Shown here in pieces: positions 31,441 through 43,677 of a stretch of 64,000 bases of DNA. The stretch comes from Agrypnia vestita (Eukaryota > Arthropoda > Insecta > Trichoptera > Phryganeidae). The stretch lies in assembly GCA_016648135.1 (NCBI GenBank), contig JADDOH010010214.1, positions 20,876 through 84,875 on the forward strand, in the 5' to 3' direction. The notes beneath the pieces are model-generated. The model did not search any database. It saw nothing but the letters and a program-made list of their open reading frames with translations, and was not told the DNA's origin. Position numbers and translations under genes: made by a program. Each line of letters starts with the position of its first letter. Position 1 is the first letter of the stretch.

Positions 31441-33532
31441 CATCGGATAAAGACGTGATTAGCCTTATTCGATTACACCCCCTAAGGAGAGCAACTCTAC
31501 CATATCACGTGACGAGGATGAACTACCGACGCTCACCTTTTCACCCCCAAAATATTATGAATTTTTCTCGTATTTTGTTCACGATTGTTGTACATCAAAC
31601 ATCAAATATCGCCACACTGATCATAATGATAAGTTCTTCACTTGAGTGAATTATAATCTCCCTTGTAGCAGCTAAAACGGAATAATTGTTGGTAATTAAA
31701 CCCTTCTACTTGTCTAAATTTTCAAAATTGATATTTGTGAGTGTGTGTATATGATTCTAACTGACGTTTATGCACGTGAATCTAGCATGTCAAATCAAAC
31801 GTATCGTATTTGAGTTAATGTTTTTATCTCGTTCTACCAAATTCAAATTGAACGGCAATTTATATCATCGCATCTTATTCCATCTATTTAATAGAAAAAT
31901 ATACCTTGTAAGCTGAAATAAAAAATGTTACAAGATTCTGAATATACAAATTGAATTGCAATTTTTTAAATGAACACAGGCTTTGTGCCCTTTTAAACAT
32001 TTTATAATTTTAGTTTGTATTTTGGGTACCATTTATTAAAAATTTATTTATTTAATAAATTATTATAATATCATTTAACAAAATTGAAATATATTGCTTT
32101 TAATTTTGGGTTAACACTTTTTAAAAAACGTATTTTTTGGTCACACTTTAAATATTGATAATGAAATTGAATATCACAAAGAATACGAGTTGTATAAAAA
32201 ACTTTTGTACCTGGTTAACTTTGTAATTAACTTTGTAACAAGTGTAATAAAAGAATGGTTAAGATATTTAAGAATATTTATTTTCAGGTCTCATTCGTAT
32301 TCATCGGCAGTAGAGTGATTAGCAATCCCTCCTTTTGAGCGGGAGACCGGGGGTTCAATTCCATTGTATTTTGTTAAATTTAACCTAATTTAATATTTTT
32401 TGAAACTAGAAAAACACAATGTTAACTTTAACGTAATATTATATTTTTTGGTACCAGAAAAACATAATGCAAGGGTGGTACGATACATATGTCTGAGACA
32501 TGTAATGCTTTTTTTAATTCTTCTAAACAAAATGAGATTCTTTTACTTTAGAATTTCATTATTATTCCAAGATAAAAAATGGTATGGAGTAAGGTAAAAG
32601 ATTTTTTCACTTTAATAGGTGAATATTTATTTTAAGATTTTTCCTCTTAATTTCTCCGTCCTTTAAAACCAATTTATTATTTAATATAGTCAATTCAATA
32701 ATAAACTAAAATACATTTCACACAATTTCAAGCTAAGGGAAATGAGTCTTTATCTACATAGAAATATTTTTACTCGTATATGGGTGTAAAGAGTCTATCT
32801 GAATAATAATAGAATGTTAATAGCTGTCATGTCAACTGGCAACACTAAATTGGGTTCACGTATTTCGCATTAACATTGCCCAGAAATCTGATGCAATTTA
32901 TCAGCTGCCATCAATTCAATTGCCAAACCGATTCTAGGAGTTGAGATTGCTTGACGCTGGTTCGGTTGTTTCAGCAGATGTTAGTCAAATTAGACTGGAA
33001 GAGACAGCATCTCGGAGAATACGATCGGAGACTTTGGATTGTCAAAGGAACCGGCCCCAGTTGGCGCCACAGGGTAGAAACGGACAATCTATTTGTGGAC
33101 ACCAGGATGAGAGTTCTAATTTTATTATATATTTTTCAATACATTACTTGAGACAGTGAAAACTTATTTATATAAATTTATAATAAATTATTACGTGTGG
33201 TGCATTAAAGCTTTATTCAATTATTTTTTTAATGATACCAGAAATTTTTTGTGATCGTCTATTGATATTATGCCATAATTAATTAAATTAAGTGGCTTAT
33301 TTAAAAATATTCAAGTCCCCTTCATCGGTTCTGAATCGGCAGCAGTGTTTTCTGCTCTACGAAACTAATTGTGTCGTTTGATCTTATAAATTTTCCATGA
33401 TTCATTTAGAATTAACATAAAAAATAATGATGTTAACGCAAGCAAGACAAAATTATGGATTCCGTAATGTTTTTCAATACAATGTATAATGTCATTTCTT
33501 TATTATATTCTAATTTTTTCAGTACTCCATCT
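31441..33532. other. AT-rich stretch; tRNA-like trace at 32300-32360
   Basis: Around 32300-32360 AGAGTGATTAGCAATCCCTC, GCGGGAGACC and the B box GGTTCAATTCC suggest a tRNA pseudogene or SINE head. The cloverleaf is not complete. The frames at 32941-33159 lie in a G+C-richer patch with no recognised domain. Confidence 0.4.
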
Positions 33533-33604
33533 AAGGCTTTAATATTCGTATATTAAATATTATTTTTTAAGGCTTTAATATTCGTATATTAAATATTATT
33601 TTTA
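33533..33604. repeat. Tandem duplication, 36-bp unit x2
   Basis: AAGGCTTTAATATTCGTATA continuing to TTAAATATTATTTTT occurs twice in a row, starting at 33533 and 33569, with near identity. This indicates a recent slip or duplication. Confidence 0.8.
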
Positions 33605-33725
33605 ATTTACGAATTAAAACATCTTCGTCCACTAAAAATAATACAAAAGTCCTTACTTTTTCAAATTCTTTTTAATTCATAATATTATCGTATAATTTGA
33701 TGTTCAAATCTTTTTTATCATATAT

Positions 33726-33924
33726 GTAGGGTATAAAATCAAAGGCAGCAATATCCAAAAAAATTAAAATAATGTTTTGAATGCAGGCACCGAAGATGAA
33801 TATTTAAAAATGTAATGATTTCTAGATTGTATGCGTCTATCCCTACCAAAATTATATTTCCTAAAAATTTATAGCCTATTTTTTTTTTTTTTTTTGTTTT
33901 TGCTGCCTTTGCTTTGCATACCAC
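33726..33924. mobile_element. MITE family M1, copy 2
   Basis: GTAGGGTATAAAATC, AAAGGCAGCAATATCC at the left pairs with GCTGCCTTTGCTTTGCATACCAC at the right. The interior carries GCACCGAAGATGAATATT and a long T run (33880-33897). Same family as 27804-27892. Confidence 0.75.
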
Positions 33925-35379
33925 ATATATAAAAAAAGGAATTAAAATTATTTCCGATTTCCAAAAATTATCACCATTAATTATATTATTTTTAGATGAA
34001 CGTACCTTTTTTAATAAAATAGAGATTCGAGCATGGAATACGTTTAGCATCAACATGCTTATTATTTTTAAAACTATACTACGTTTGCTATTTAAAACAA
34101 GGCAAGCTTGTGCTACGAAAATGGGACTAACTTGCTGGTGTCTGGAATGGGACTCGATCCACCGATCACCAGGTCACTAGGCAATCTTATGACGTCTAAA
34201 ATAAGAAGCTAATCAATTAGCTTATTTTAATACTTCATGAATAAAGCGAAATTATTAATTGAGATTATTATAATTGACCACCCAATTATTACCAGTAAAG
34301 AATTTTTTATCGAATTAACAAAACATGTTAGGCCTATACTGTGTACTAGATATCAAAATATTATGATCCACTATTCAGACTTGTTAGCTTAAAACGTTTG
34401 ACACCACTTTTAAATAAGTTAACTTTAGTTAATTTAACGATGGAAATAAAAATAAGTTATAATACTTTCGCTCTTTTAACTCATGGCTTCGACGTGCTGG
34501 GAGCGCTCTCCTCTTCCAGACTTTCCAAAGTTCGGGCTGGAAGTTCAGCGGTGTCCCTCGGTGATACATTGCCGTTGGATGCAAGTTACTGGAGATGCAA
34601 GGAAGTGTCCCCTGGGGACTGGAGGGGTCCTACGATTACAGCTTTAGCCAGTCTTGGTCATCCGATTAAAGCTCCTCAGCCAGACGATGAAGATGTAGAT
34701 AAAGGTGTAATCAAGCATTCTCAAAAGATCTCGCATTTAAAATGTCAGCGACCGGAGCTTTTATAAAAACTCTTTCAACTCTCTTCGTGAAAACATATTT
34801 TGTAGAAAATTCTTTTCTTTTAAGACACATTACGCGGATTTTATTGAGATCATAATTACGTGAAAAAAAACGTACGTGTAAGTATATTTGGATACCGATA
34901 AAAACTAACATACATTAAGCTTTGTTGAATTGTTTAAGATTTTGTAGACTATAGAGGTGCCTACGAATCGTATTTCAGATGAGAGTTAGATGAGTTAGAG
35001 AGAGAAGAGAAAGAATATTATATTTAAAAAAAATTAATCAAAGTCTTGAGGAGAACTCGATGATGATAATATTCGAATTTTATTAATATTTTGTTCGTAC
35101 TGTAGGTACATACAGCTAAATATGAAATCTAAATAAAAGAAAGGTGCAATAACAATAATTGCAGGATTTTGGAGCTGTAAATTCATGGATAGATAACCAA
35201 TTTATTTTTTTTATTTAATTTATTTGCTTAAACCTAAAACGAATTTCAGATTCACTTACAAACTAATTTAATCAACTTAAAACTTTAAGTATATTTTCAG
35301 CAGCAACTCTATAATGACGACATCTTGGCGAGTATTCGATGCTGATCATGATTATTATTGCTGTATTTTCAGCAAGTTA
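33925..35379. other. No firm gene; tRNA-like trace and one coding-like frame
   Basis: At 34100-34185 a minus-strand GGTGATCGGTGGATCGAGTC segment carries a pol III B box and may be a SINE scrap. The plus-strand frame at 34398-34766 is listed separately. The rest is AT-rich. Confidence 0.4.
34398..34766 (+). other. Unrecognised 122-codon frame with coding-like composition
   Basis: From about 34480 the base composition rises and the frame reads GALSSSRLSKVRAGSSAVSL, then LPLDASYWRCKEVSPGDW, then APQPDDEDVDKG. It has no transmembrane segment, signal peptide or recognised domain. Composition and length exceed the local background, so it may be an exon or an element remnant. I cannot assign a function. 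Confidence 0.25.
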
Positions 35380-35530
35380 TGGATGGACGGACGGACGAAC
35401 GGACGGAAGAACGGACGGACAAACGGACGGACGAACGGACGGACGAACTGACGGACGAACGGACGGACGAACGGACGGACGAACGGACAGACAAACGGAC
35501 AGACGAACGAATGGATGAACGGACGGACGT
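35380..35530. repeat. 12-bp minisatellite, GGACGGACGAAC-type
   Basis: About a dozen units of GGACGGACGAAC with single-base variants (AAGAAC, CAAAC, AACTGA, AATGGA). The Ser/Val/Arg- and Pro-rich translations across it are artefacts of the repeat. It resembles an expanded GGAC/GACA tail of the kind seen in SINE family B. Confidence 0.9.
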
Positions 35531-37058
35531 CCGTTGAAAAGTGAAAAACATCTTTGTCTCAAGGTTTTCGAAAATAATGGCTTCCCATAGAATATGAATG
35601 AATGATGATTTCATTTTGAAGGGAATATTTATGTACATACCTACGTGTCTCTCAGATTTACTTTTATTCGAATAATTCAATTTTACGAGTTAAGAGAAAT
35701 TTCTATAAATATTTGGCCGACTATATTTGAGTTCGGAACATTTTCCCAGCGCCACTTGACTCAACCGGATATTTCCTACCTTTTTATATTTTTCGCACTT
35801 ACTTCCATTTCCTCCTTCGGTCCTGAACCGTGAAAGAGGTTTCACTTTGCTTACGTGAAGACGACTCGAGGCTGTGTTATGAAAATATCCTTAGGAATTC
35901 TCACTCCCACTCGGCTCTCGTGTATTTCGAGTGACCAATGTCGTGTTGGCGCACTGTGAACAATATCAATAAAATATATACATAAAATTTTCTTTAAAAA
36001 TGATATCTCGAAATAATAGTAAAATCGCTGGAGTTATTTATTTTAAGCGCGTTCATCGTCAAATTCACACATCAAAAGTAATCCAAAAGGTACATTATAA
36101 ATCTTCACCCGTTCTCTACAAAATTATAATTGTTTTATTTTAAAAAATTCATTGTATGTACTTTCTTTCAAATGAAATATAAGGCATCGATCTAAGGTAG
36201 TTAAATAATAAAAAAAAGGCTATCTGCCTCAGAACAGGTATTTTTATGCATCTAAGGAGGTTGGCAATGGTCGAGAGGCTTGGTGCCTATTTTTATATGT
36301 TTTATGTGTGTCAAGCAATTAATTGTCTTTTGTACAATATACGTTAATTTATCGGTACTGAAATGAAAAAAAATTATATATATATATACGAATCATTAAT
36401 TTAAAATGTATATGTAGCTTAAAAGTAAAATTAAATATTTATGGGGAAAAAATAAACCTTTTTTAAAAGTTAATTTAACCGTTAACATGAAATAAATAAA
36501 AACATAACTTAAGGGTACATATCTTAAAAAAAACACTTTTGTAAAATATATGTTCAAAATGATAAATATTCAATATATACGAGTATATAATGCTATACAC
36601 CTTCTATGATCATTTCCATATAAAATAATTAAGGAAATCTATTTAGTAAACTCAAAATCGCACTTGGTACTGTTTTAAGCAAGTATTATCGTAAATTTAA
36701 GCGATAAACACACATATATATATATCTTAAAATATAGTTTAATTTTTATTACTATTTTTTTACCATTGAACATAAATTGTGACACACAATTTTATCATTT
36801 TGTCTAGTTAACCTTACTGCTAATAGATCACAGTGCGGCGGGGAGATTAGTTTTATGGTTTGAACTGTGAGCGAATCCTCGAAATGTTAGTAGCACCTAC
36901 CAATATTTTCACTCAAGAACCAAAATTAAATAGTTACCTCTATTTGAATTCAATAAGTACGTCTTGAAATTTTGTTATTATATTATTATGATGATGCCCA
37001 TTTTTTTAACTACTACATATTATAATATGTTTAAGAATATGTAGATAATTTAATAATT
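35531..37058. other. AT-rich stretch, nothing recognised
   Basis: Short TA runs (36374-36389, 36714-36724) and no readable protein or repeat end. Confidence 0.5.
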
Positions 37059-37152
37059 GAAGAAATATCACAGCGAATATTTATGAGTTGAAGAAATATC
37101 ACAGCGGATAGTATGAGTTGAAGAAATATCATAGCGGATAGTATGAGTTGAA
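37059..37152. repeat. Tandem repeat, 30-31-bp unit x3
   Basis: GAAGAAATATCACAGCG followed by GATAGTATGAGTT is repeated three times (starts 37059, 37090 and 37120) with few differences. It directly precedes a copy of dispersed repeat R4. Confidence 0.85.
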
Positions 37153-37184
37153 TGATAAAGACATTTACTTAAATACCTTCATCA

Positions 37185-37310
37185 TTCAACTCAGACTCCA
37201 GGTCGTAATCCCTGCGTCTTCCTATAAAAAGCCTTCCATTCACATTTCCCATATAAATCTTCGTCTCTATGAAACTTATATAATTTATCTTAATTAATAA
37301 AAATAAAAAT
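37185..37310 (+). repeat. Dispersed repeat family R4, copy 2
   Basis: Shares CCTATAAAAAGCCTTCCATT, TTTCCCATATAAATC, TTCGTCTCTATGAAAC and TAATTTATCTTAATTAA with the copies at 6641, 46475 and 39760. Confidence 0.65.
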
Positions 37311-37439
37311 TTATATCATATTTTTGTACGAATTCAGGTAAATAATAGTTGGACAGAGTATTTATAGAAAATTAAAATTATTTATAAAAGTAAAATAATC
37401 GATAATACTAAAAATAAAATAATGCTAAAATATTTATGT

Positions 37440-37900
37440 TGTAGCGAACTATTAATAAGTTGCCGTTGTGAGGAACACCGCCACTTATTGCAGCCATTAA
37501 CAGCGCAACCCTAAATCTTCCAGTGCTTCCGTACACTGCAATTTCATTGCTTTTCATAGTCAACACTGTGTCGTCGGTTGATAGAGACCGCAGTGCGGTT
37601 AAGAAGTGTTATGTCGGAGAGATTTATTGCATTTTCTCTTGAAAGACAAAGGATACGTTCTACCTTTTATCTCAGCTTCCTGCCGCCGCATACTTCTCCG
37701 GGCGCAGTTTGTCACTCGGGGTCATAAATCGCGGGGAATACCGGAATAAACTACTAATGTTCCACGGACCTTGGGAGACGGTCTCAAGCATTGAGGTTAT
37801 CTCCATTAAGACAAACGTGTACGCCGTGAGCCTGAGATAAGGATCTGTTAACACATACATTTGTACGAAGTTGATACTTTTAGTGGTTTATGTAACTCTA
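37440..37900. other. G+C-richer island without a recognised gene
   Basis: A patch with balanced composition in AT-rich DNA, including CCGCAGTGCGG and GGCGCAGTTTGTCACTCGGG. Frames are short (62 codons on the minus strand) with no domains. It could be a host regulatory element, an exon or old element DNA. Confidence 0.25.
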
Positions 37901-38361
37901 CCCACTAATTCGGTGCGTTCGTAAATAGAAAAACTACGCATTTTTGCAATTAATGTATTTTCCTCTATTATTCTGTACTTCCTCCCAGCATTTTATCAGT
38001 TTCTAAATCCATATTAATAATAAAAAAACTCCTAAAATTTGTAAAAACCAAATTTCGAACCGGTTCTACAACTCTTCACCATCTCGAATGTCTTCACTTC
38101 GAGTGTTCGGTATCCGGTAACCGGTCATCAATCCTATATTCTTTATTGCTATTCCAAAATATATCATATCATATATTATGGAATTTCCCACCAACGCAAA
38201 ATATTTAATCTTTTTTAAAGAAGTTAGTGTAAAGACTTTATATTTCCTAATATAAACAGTAATTGCACATAATCAATGTAAATTTCATTCAAATGTAACA
38301 CATATTTTGTTCATACTGATATACACTTTATATTTAGATAGATTTATGTACTTAGCAAAAA

Positions 38362-38424
38362 TATGTTTTTTTTATTAAAACATTCGGTATGTTTTTTTAT
38401 GTTTTTTTTATTAAAACATTCGGT
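38362..38424. repeat. Tandem duplication, about 37-bp unit x2
   Basis: ATGTTTTTTTTATTAAAACA followed by TTCGGT occurs twice in a row. Confidence 0.75.
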
Positions 38425-38595
38425 GACAGAGTATTAATTCGTAAAGAGATAAACAAAACCCCGTTTTTATGAGGGGGGATTGGATCAGTGCAGAAGAATG
38501 TCCCCATTTCGTCTATTTAAGGCACATTGTAAATACGCATTATTCTAGCATAATCAAATCCCCTAGCAAACAAAAAAAACAACAATACAAAAATT

Positions 38596-38687
38596 ATTAC
38601 AAAAGATATAGTGTTATAAATTTCATATGTATGTATGAATATATATATTACAAAAGACATTGTGTTATAAATTTCATATGTATGTAT
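38596..38687. repeat. Tandem duplication, 52-bp unit x2
   Basis: ATTACAAAAGATATAGTGTT and its ATAAATTTCATATGTATGTA continuation recur at 38648 with two or three differences. The open frames across it are products of the duplication. Confidence 0.8.
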
Positions 38688-39077
38688 TTTTAAACGATCA
38701 TGCAAACATTTACATTTATAATGTACACTGTTATCTAGATATGTATACGTTTCTTATTTTATTGTTATAGGTGTAAACCGTAGAAATAAAATAAATTAAT
38801 ATTTCTTTAGCTTCTTCCACTTCCTTTATTTTTTCCCTCCCATCACTCTGTAATTTACCATACAACTTCATTCCACTACGCATAATGAATTTTGCGAATG
38901 TATTTTCTTTCCAAAAGCACTTTTTAATTCATATTTTCTTGTTATGCAGTGGTCATGTTCATTTTGTTTTTTTTTTCCTTTGAATTCAAAGGTGTTGTGT
39001 ACATGAATTAATTTATCTATAAACAGAAGTCCATTACTTGGAATCATTTGTCTGAATTATGTCTGTTATTATTTTTA

Positions 39078-39199
39078 GTTTTTCTTATGTGTTTCTTCTT
39101 CTTATATGTTTTCTTATAGTGCTTTATGCATTATACTTCTTATATGTTTTTCTTATGTGCTTCTTCTTCTTATATGTTTTCTTATAGTGCTTTATGCAT
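39078..39199. repeat. Tandem duplication, about 67-bp unit x2
   Basis: TTTTTCTTATGTG, CTTCTTCTTATATGTTTTC and TTATAGTGCTTTATGCAT are present at 39078 and again at 39146. Confidence 0.8.
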
Positions 39200-39759
39200 A
39201 GGGCATCGGTAAATTTTTTGTTACATTTTTTACAAAGTTACATTTATTTTGGCGCATTCAGGGTAAAAAAAATATTGTAAAGCTAACTACGCACGCAGCA
39301 TGTAGCGGAAATGCGATACCAAAACTAACGATGCCACATTAAATTCTTGTCAGATTCTGTTTACATGCGAGTTCACGAATGTTTTGATAGTTTTTTAAAT
39401 ATTTTTTTGCCTGTCACCATGTTGAAAACAATTAAATGTGATATTCGCGAAATTATTTATTTTATTTCTTCTGAGTTAACCAAGTATATAGCTAAAGTAA
39501 TTAATATGATGGGCTATTATTTCGTTATATATATTTTTCCAAGATTTTATTTTGATGTATCTTCTTATTCTTCCCAAAAGAGATATTCTTTTTACTATTT
39601 TTGGTATCATTCTTTTCTCTTATTTTATTTCTCAACCATGTTCATTTTACCTACTACACAATTATAGAAATGCAGTGCAACTATTTTCAAAAACTAATGG
39701 CAGTTGACACAGAAATTATAACAAAAAATATTAACCAAAGTACCTATATTATAGATGTC

Positions 39760-39895
39760 TCATAGAGACGAAATTATATTTTTTATAGGGAAGTAGGTAT
39801 GGAAGTCTTTAGGAGTTCATAGGGCTTACGACCTATCGCGCTGGCTTAAGTGATCACTTTACAAAATGTAATGTTCACCATTTCCACCCATGATA
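39760..39895 (-). repeat. Dispersed repeat family R4, copy 3 (inverted)
   Basis: On the minus strand: AAGTGATCACTTAAGCCAGC, AGGTCGTAAGCCC, AAAGACTTCCAT, CCCTATAAAAAATATAA and TTTCGTCTCTATGAGACATC. This matches the copy at 46475-46600 over the same order of blocks and shows that the family extends upstream of the part seen at 6641. Confidence 0.65.
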
Positions 39896-41031
39896 GAATA
39901 CCACATCTGTCAAATTTTTTTGGAAGTTATCCATATATTTAAGTTTTACAACCTGTTTCACATGTATGTAGTAATTAAAATTAGCGCCACCGGCATCCAT
40001 AGCTTTATTATTCCCTTAATAAAATACAGATCACACTAATGAAGTATCTATGTTTATTGGAATTTTTTAAAGCAATATCCTTTGTATATATTATGTGTAA
40101 TGAATTTCCGTCGTATTAACATTATACTAGAATATCGCTGAAAACTATTTTCAATTTTTTAATTCCTTTTTTTGACCAATTTTTTATATTCATAATGTGT
40201 TGAGTTTGTATGATAGAGGACATTATCAATAGATATATCTTATTAATGATATTCCCTTACCGATAAAATCCAATACCGTGTTCGTTGAAAAATTTGGACA
40301 AGCTCAAAATATTCTGTAAAAATTACTTCCTTGTTTTCAAAATACTGAGTGTAGGTAAAAGTTTACCTATGGCATTATTTTTAATTATGTGCACATAATT
40401 AAAATAACCAAGAATTTTATAATTGAGTAATAAATACAATAATCTGTAAATGCGTGATCTATTTAATATGATTAGACGGTTTAGAGAAAAAAATATATAA
40501 AACAGAAGAATTTATACGAACGGCTAGTTACATGCTGTAAATATATAAATGTGCCCTTATAATTAATTAATCATTGAAAAATTGCTGTTTTAATTTTTTG
40601 TTCAAAATACGCCATTTATTATTTTACTGTGTTTTAAGTTTAAGACCGCTATTATATTACAAACTCGAATAGAATCCTCTACAATACACCAACTTCCCCC
40701 GCCTCAGCTGCGAGGTTACATCCTGCCCCGTTCTATGAGAAGAAAGAGGGGAGCAGCGCTTTTTTAATCAACTTAAGGGCTAATTAAAAATAAAACATTA
40801 ACGCAGTCTTCCCGGGTTCTCTGGAAGAGTTCAGTTATTAATGGTAAGAAGATTTAACCATAATTTCATTACATGTTGTTGGAGGATTTTTTTTTCAGCT
40901 CGATTTGAGAAGTTTAAAACTGCATTTTAATTTATGATGATTTCTGTACTTCATTTCAGATATTTACTTTTCAGGATTAACTAGGACAATGTTTACCGAA
41001 AAATATATTTCGATACATTTATGTGTAAGCT
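39896..41031. other. AT-rich stretch, nothing recognised
   Basis: No supported gene. A short G+C-richer patch at 40690-40760 has no readable motif. Confidence 0.5.
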
Positions 41032-41243
41032 GTGGAGTTTAAAAGTGAAAAGTGAAGCAATATCCAAAAAGTTAAAAAAATATTTTGAATGCTGTCACCG
41101 AGGATTGTTAATTTAGAATGTACTAAATTATAGATTTTATGTAACTATTTCATCATATTTCCTAAAAAATTTCGAATTCAGTACATTCTTAATTAATAAT
41201 CATCTGTGATATTGACATTGCTGTCTTTGCCTTTATACCCCAC
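41032..41243. mobile_element. MITE family M1, copy 3
   Basis: GTGGAGTTTAAAAG...GAAGCAATATCC at the left mirrors GACATTGCTGTCTTTGCC and TTTATACCCCAC at the right. A second, inner inverted pair (GAGGATTGTTAATTTAGAAT with TTCTTAATTAATAATCATC) is characteristic of the longer copies. Confidence 0.75.
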
Positions 41244-41352
41244 ATTTGATCTATTTTGAATATTTTCACGCACTTTTTAATAATTATTCAAACAACAATT
41301 GATTATATTTAATTTTTCAAAACAAGAAAACACTTTGTGACTTGACAATATA

Positions 41353-41484
41353 AGAAATTTAAGAATAAATTAAATACTATATTATAATTGTCCTGAAGAA
41401 GGTTGAGTCCAACCGAAACTAGTTAACAAATATATAGCAATAAAGTGGTTTAAGACATAGTATTTAATTTATTCTTAAATTTCT
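41353..41484. mobile_element. Foldback element with perfect 28-bp arms around a stem-GAAAC motif
   Basis: Positions 41353-41380 and 41457-41484 are exact inverted repeats of 28 bp. The central part holds TCCTGAAGAAGGTTGAGTCC then AACCGAAACTAG (41391-41421), in which GGTTG and CAACC can pair. The same 'stem then CGAAAC' motif follows the Penelope-like fragment near 44881. It may be a hairpin formed from inverted Penelope-like ends. Confidence 0.6.
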
Positions 41485-42795
41485 GATTATATTTAAGTTT
41501 CTTGAAGAAAACAATATTTAACCTAAAATATCACGAATCCAAAAATTGAGTTATTATCTTACTAATTATCTAAATATGAATAAAATATAACGTTAAAGAA
41601 ATATTTTATATTTCAAGGAAATATTTTGAGATCACAACCCTTTATCAATAATAGACCTTTGTAATAATCGATACAGAATATTATGTTAGTCAGAGATAAA
41701 TAGTAAAAAAGTGTGGAGCATCTACATAGGCTTGCCCGAACGCTAGTCCCTCGATCGTGCCAATAGACCAATAACCATCAATCAGAAACCCGATACAACC
41801 GGAGAGGTACTGGCAAGCATAACCATGATTACTCTTCCTTCGAATACCGAATGAAACAGTCGCAATATTATTTGTGTTGCGCGAACAATACCATTGTAAC
41901 CGACATTTAACCAAGCGTGAGTATATACTGCTCATCCTGTATATCCATCTCACCATTCATTCACATATACCTATCTCTTGTCACACAAATTTACACACCA
42001 CGCATAAAATTTCCCGGCAGATCATGCTACGTCAGATGGGCACTGATCTACCCACAAACATGCAGCCTTAATTTCATTTATATACATACACAAATCATAC
42101 GCTAAATTTTTACTACGAGGTAATCAAACATTTGCCAATAAAGTAAAAAGGTACTGGCGGAGATGGGCAAGCTGGCACATCTTATAAATTTAATTAAGTA
42201 CCTGTACAAACGTACTTTCACAACGATGAAGGACATTCAACGCAAACAACTTGTGCAAAGTGCGAAAAGGCCGCATCCTCTCCGCGAATTTATTAAATCA
42301 CTAAGGGAACACAAAATGAGAAATGTACTTGAAAACTGATAGAGAAGAGTTACCATTGGTGGCAAAATGACCCATAACCTTAGATATTCGAATGACACAG
42401 CGCAGGTTGCCAACTTGTTTTCTATTCTACAATAAAATTCTACAATCTAAAAGTATACCTTAAAATAAATAGATCCGAATTAAAACACAGAAAAAACATG
42501 TTACCATCGTACAAAACCCAAAACAGATAACAAAACAATGACAAGTTTAATTATTTTGAATCCTACAACATTGGAAAACATGCATCGGGTAAAATCGCTC
42601 GTTGTCTTAATTTCCCTGTATGATGAGAAATAGACAATTTAAAAATATAAATGGAAGATACAGGATAATTCATGTTAAAAAATGCCTGAGTTGATATAAT
42701 CACTTCTCCGAAGTCGCCAGCGCGCTTGGGACGTTCACCGAAATCCTTAGATATCGAAATGCTTTTGTTTTTTCTGTGACGAAAAGTGACGAAAA
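41485..42795. other. No supportable gene
   Basis: A G+C-richer patch at 41700-42070 is open on both strands (88 codons minus, 65 plus) without domains. Near 42240-42310 a frame reading RKQLVQSAKRPHPLREFIK is short and unrecognised. Confidence 0.4.
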
Positions 42796-43677
42796 TTTAA
42801 AAAAAAAATCGATTCCAGGTTCCAAAAAAAAGATTTAATATCTCCCAACTGCCTTTTTTGCACTGTGAGCAGTTGTTTGCCCATGATAACTTGAGGCTAA
42901 TGTCGAAATCTCCGTAGGATTTTTTCCGAAATTCCAAGTCTATGTCCGAAAACTGAAAATATCTCAAGGACGAACATTTGTAACACCAAAAGGAAAAAGG
43001 AGACTTCTTCAGATTCAACGAAAGATTCAGATTCAAAGTTCAAGGAAACATCTTGAGTAAATAAATTACTAAAAGGGAGAAGAAAAGAGACAGTTGACGA
43101 CGATTAAGTTTCTTGGAAAATAATAATTAAAATTAAGGATAAAAAAGCTTTTGTAAAATAATAACAGTTGATATTCTTCATTGACTAATTGAAATTTCGT
43201 TTAGAAGCAGATCTGCTTCACGTTGGAATTAAAATTCTACATGTCGTCATGATCATAGAACAATGACGGATGTGCAAAAAATTCCATATTGACTTTTATT
43301 AAAAAGTGAAAAAAGATCAATGGTATATAAAAAGTGTATTTTTTCTCATTAATTTAACTGTCTTATACAATGTCGGTATAGCAACGGTTCTGATTTGTGA
43401 TCATAGAACAATGCAGCATGTGAAAAACGTCGTTGTACTGCGCTGACTATATTTGAGATTTGAAAGGTATCAACTTTAAATAACTAACCCAAGTTTCAAA
43501 TGAAAATCTTTTGTAGTTATCGAGCTAGGACATAAAGTGTCTTTATGTAAATAAAAATTCAATCTGCTCTCCTGCAAACTTGAGAAAAATCACATGCGTC
43601 ATTATTCTGCGATTATGACGAAGTAACTATTGCTAGATAAAATAAGTCAATGAGCATAGATATGTAGAATGTGTTAG
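42796..43677. other. Degenerate repeat-like stretch upstream of the 43.7-kb pseudogene
   Basis: The phrase GATCATAGAACAATG followed by GATGTG/CATGTG occurs at about 43250 and again at about 43400. This suggests an old repeat. At 42808-42860 a frame SRFQKKDLISPN weakly resembles the start (SRL.E.NLL.P) of the family read at 43678-44070. No continuous coding is visible. Confidence 0.3.

Noticed and set aside
32300..32365. Functional tRNA gene
   Set aside because: A B box and a partial anticodon-arm-like stem exist, but acceptor and D arms cannot be paired.
33039..33075. Retroviral primer-binding site (TGGCGCC-like)
   Set aside because: TTGGCGCCACAGGG is suggestive, but no LTR end precedes it and no gag follows.
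35369..35680. Minus-strand 103-codon frame rich in Ser-Val-Arg
   Set aside because: It is the translation of the 12-bp minisatellite in two phases, not a protein.
37059..37152. CRISPR-like array
   Set aside because: Three adjacent tandem units without spacers, in a eukaryotic context.
41391..41421. Hammerhead ribozyme
   Set aside because: CTGAAGA and CGAAAC around a stem resemble the hammerhead core, but there is an extra base before stem II and no clear stem III or cleavage site. Kept only as a stem-GAAAC motif.
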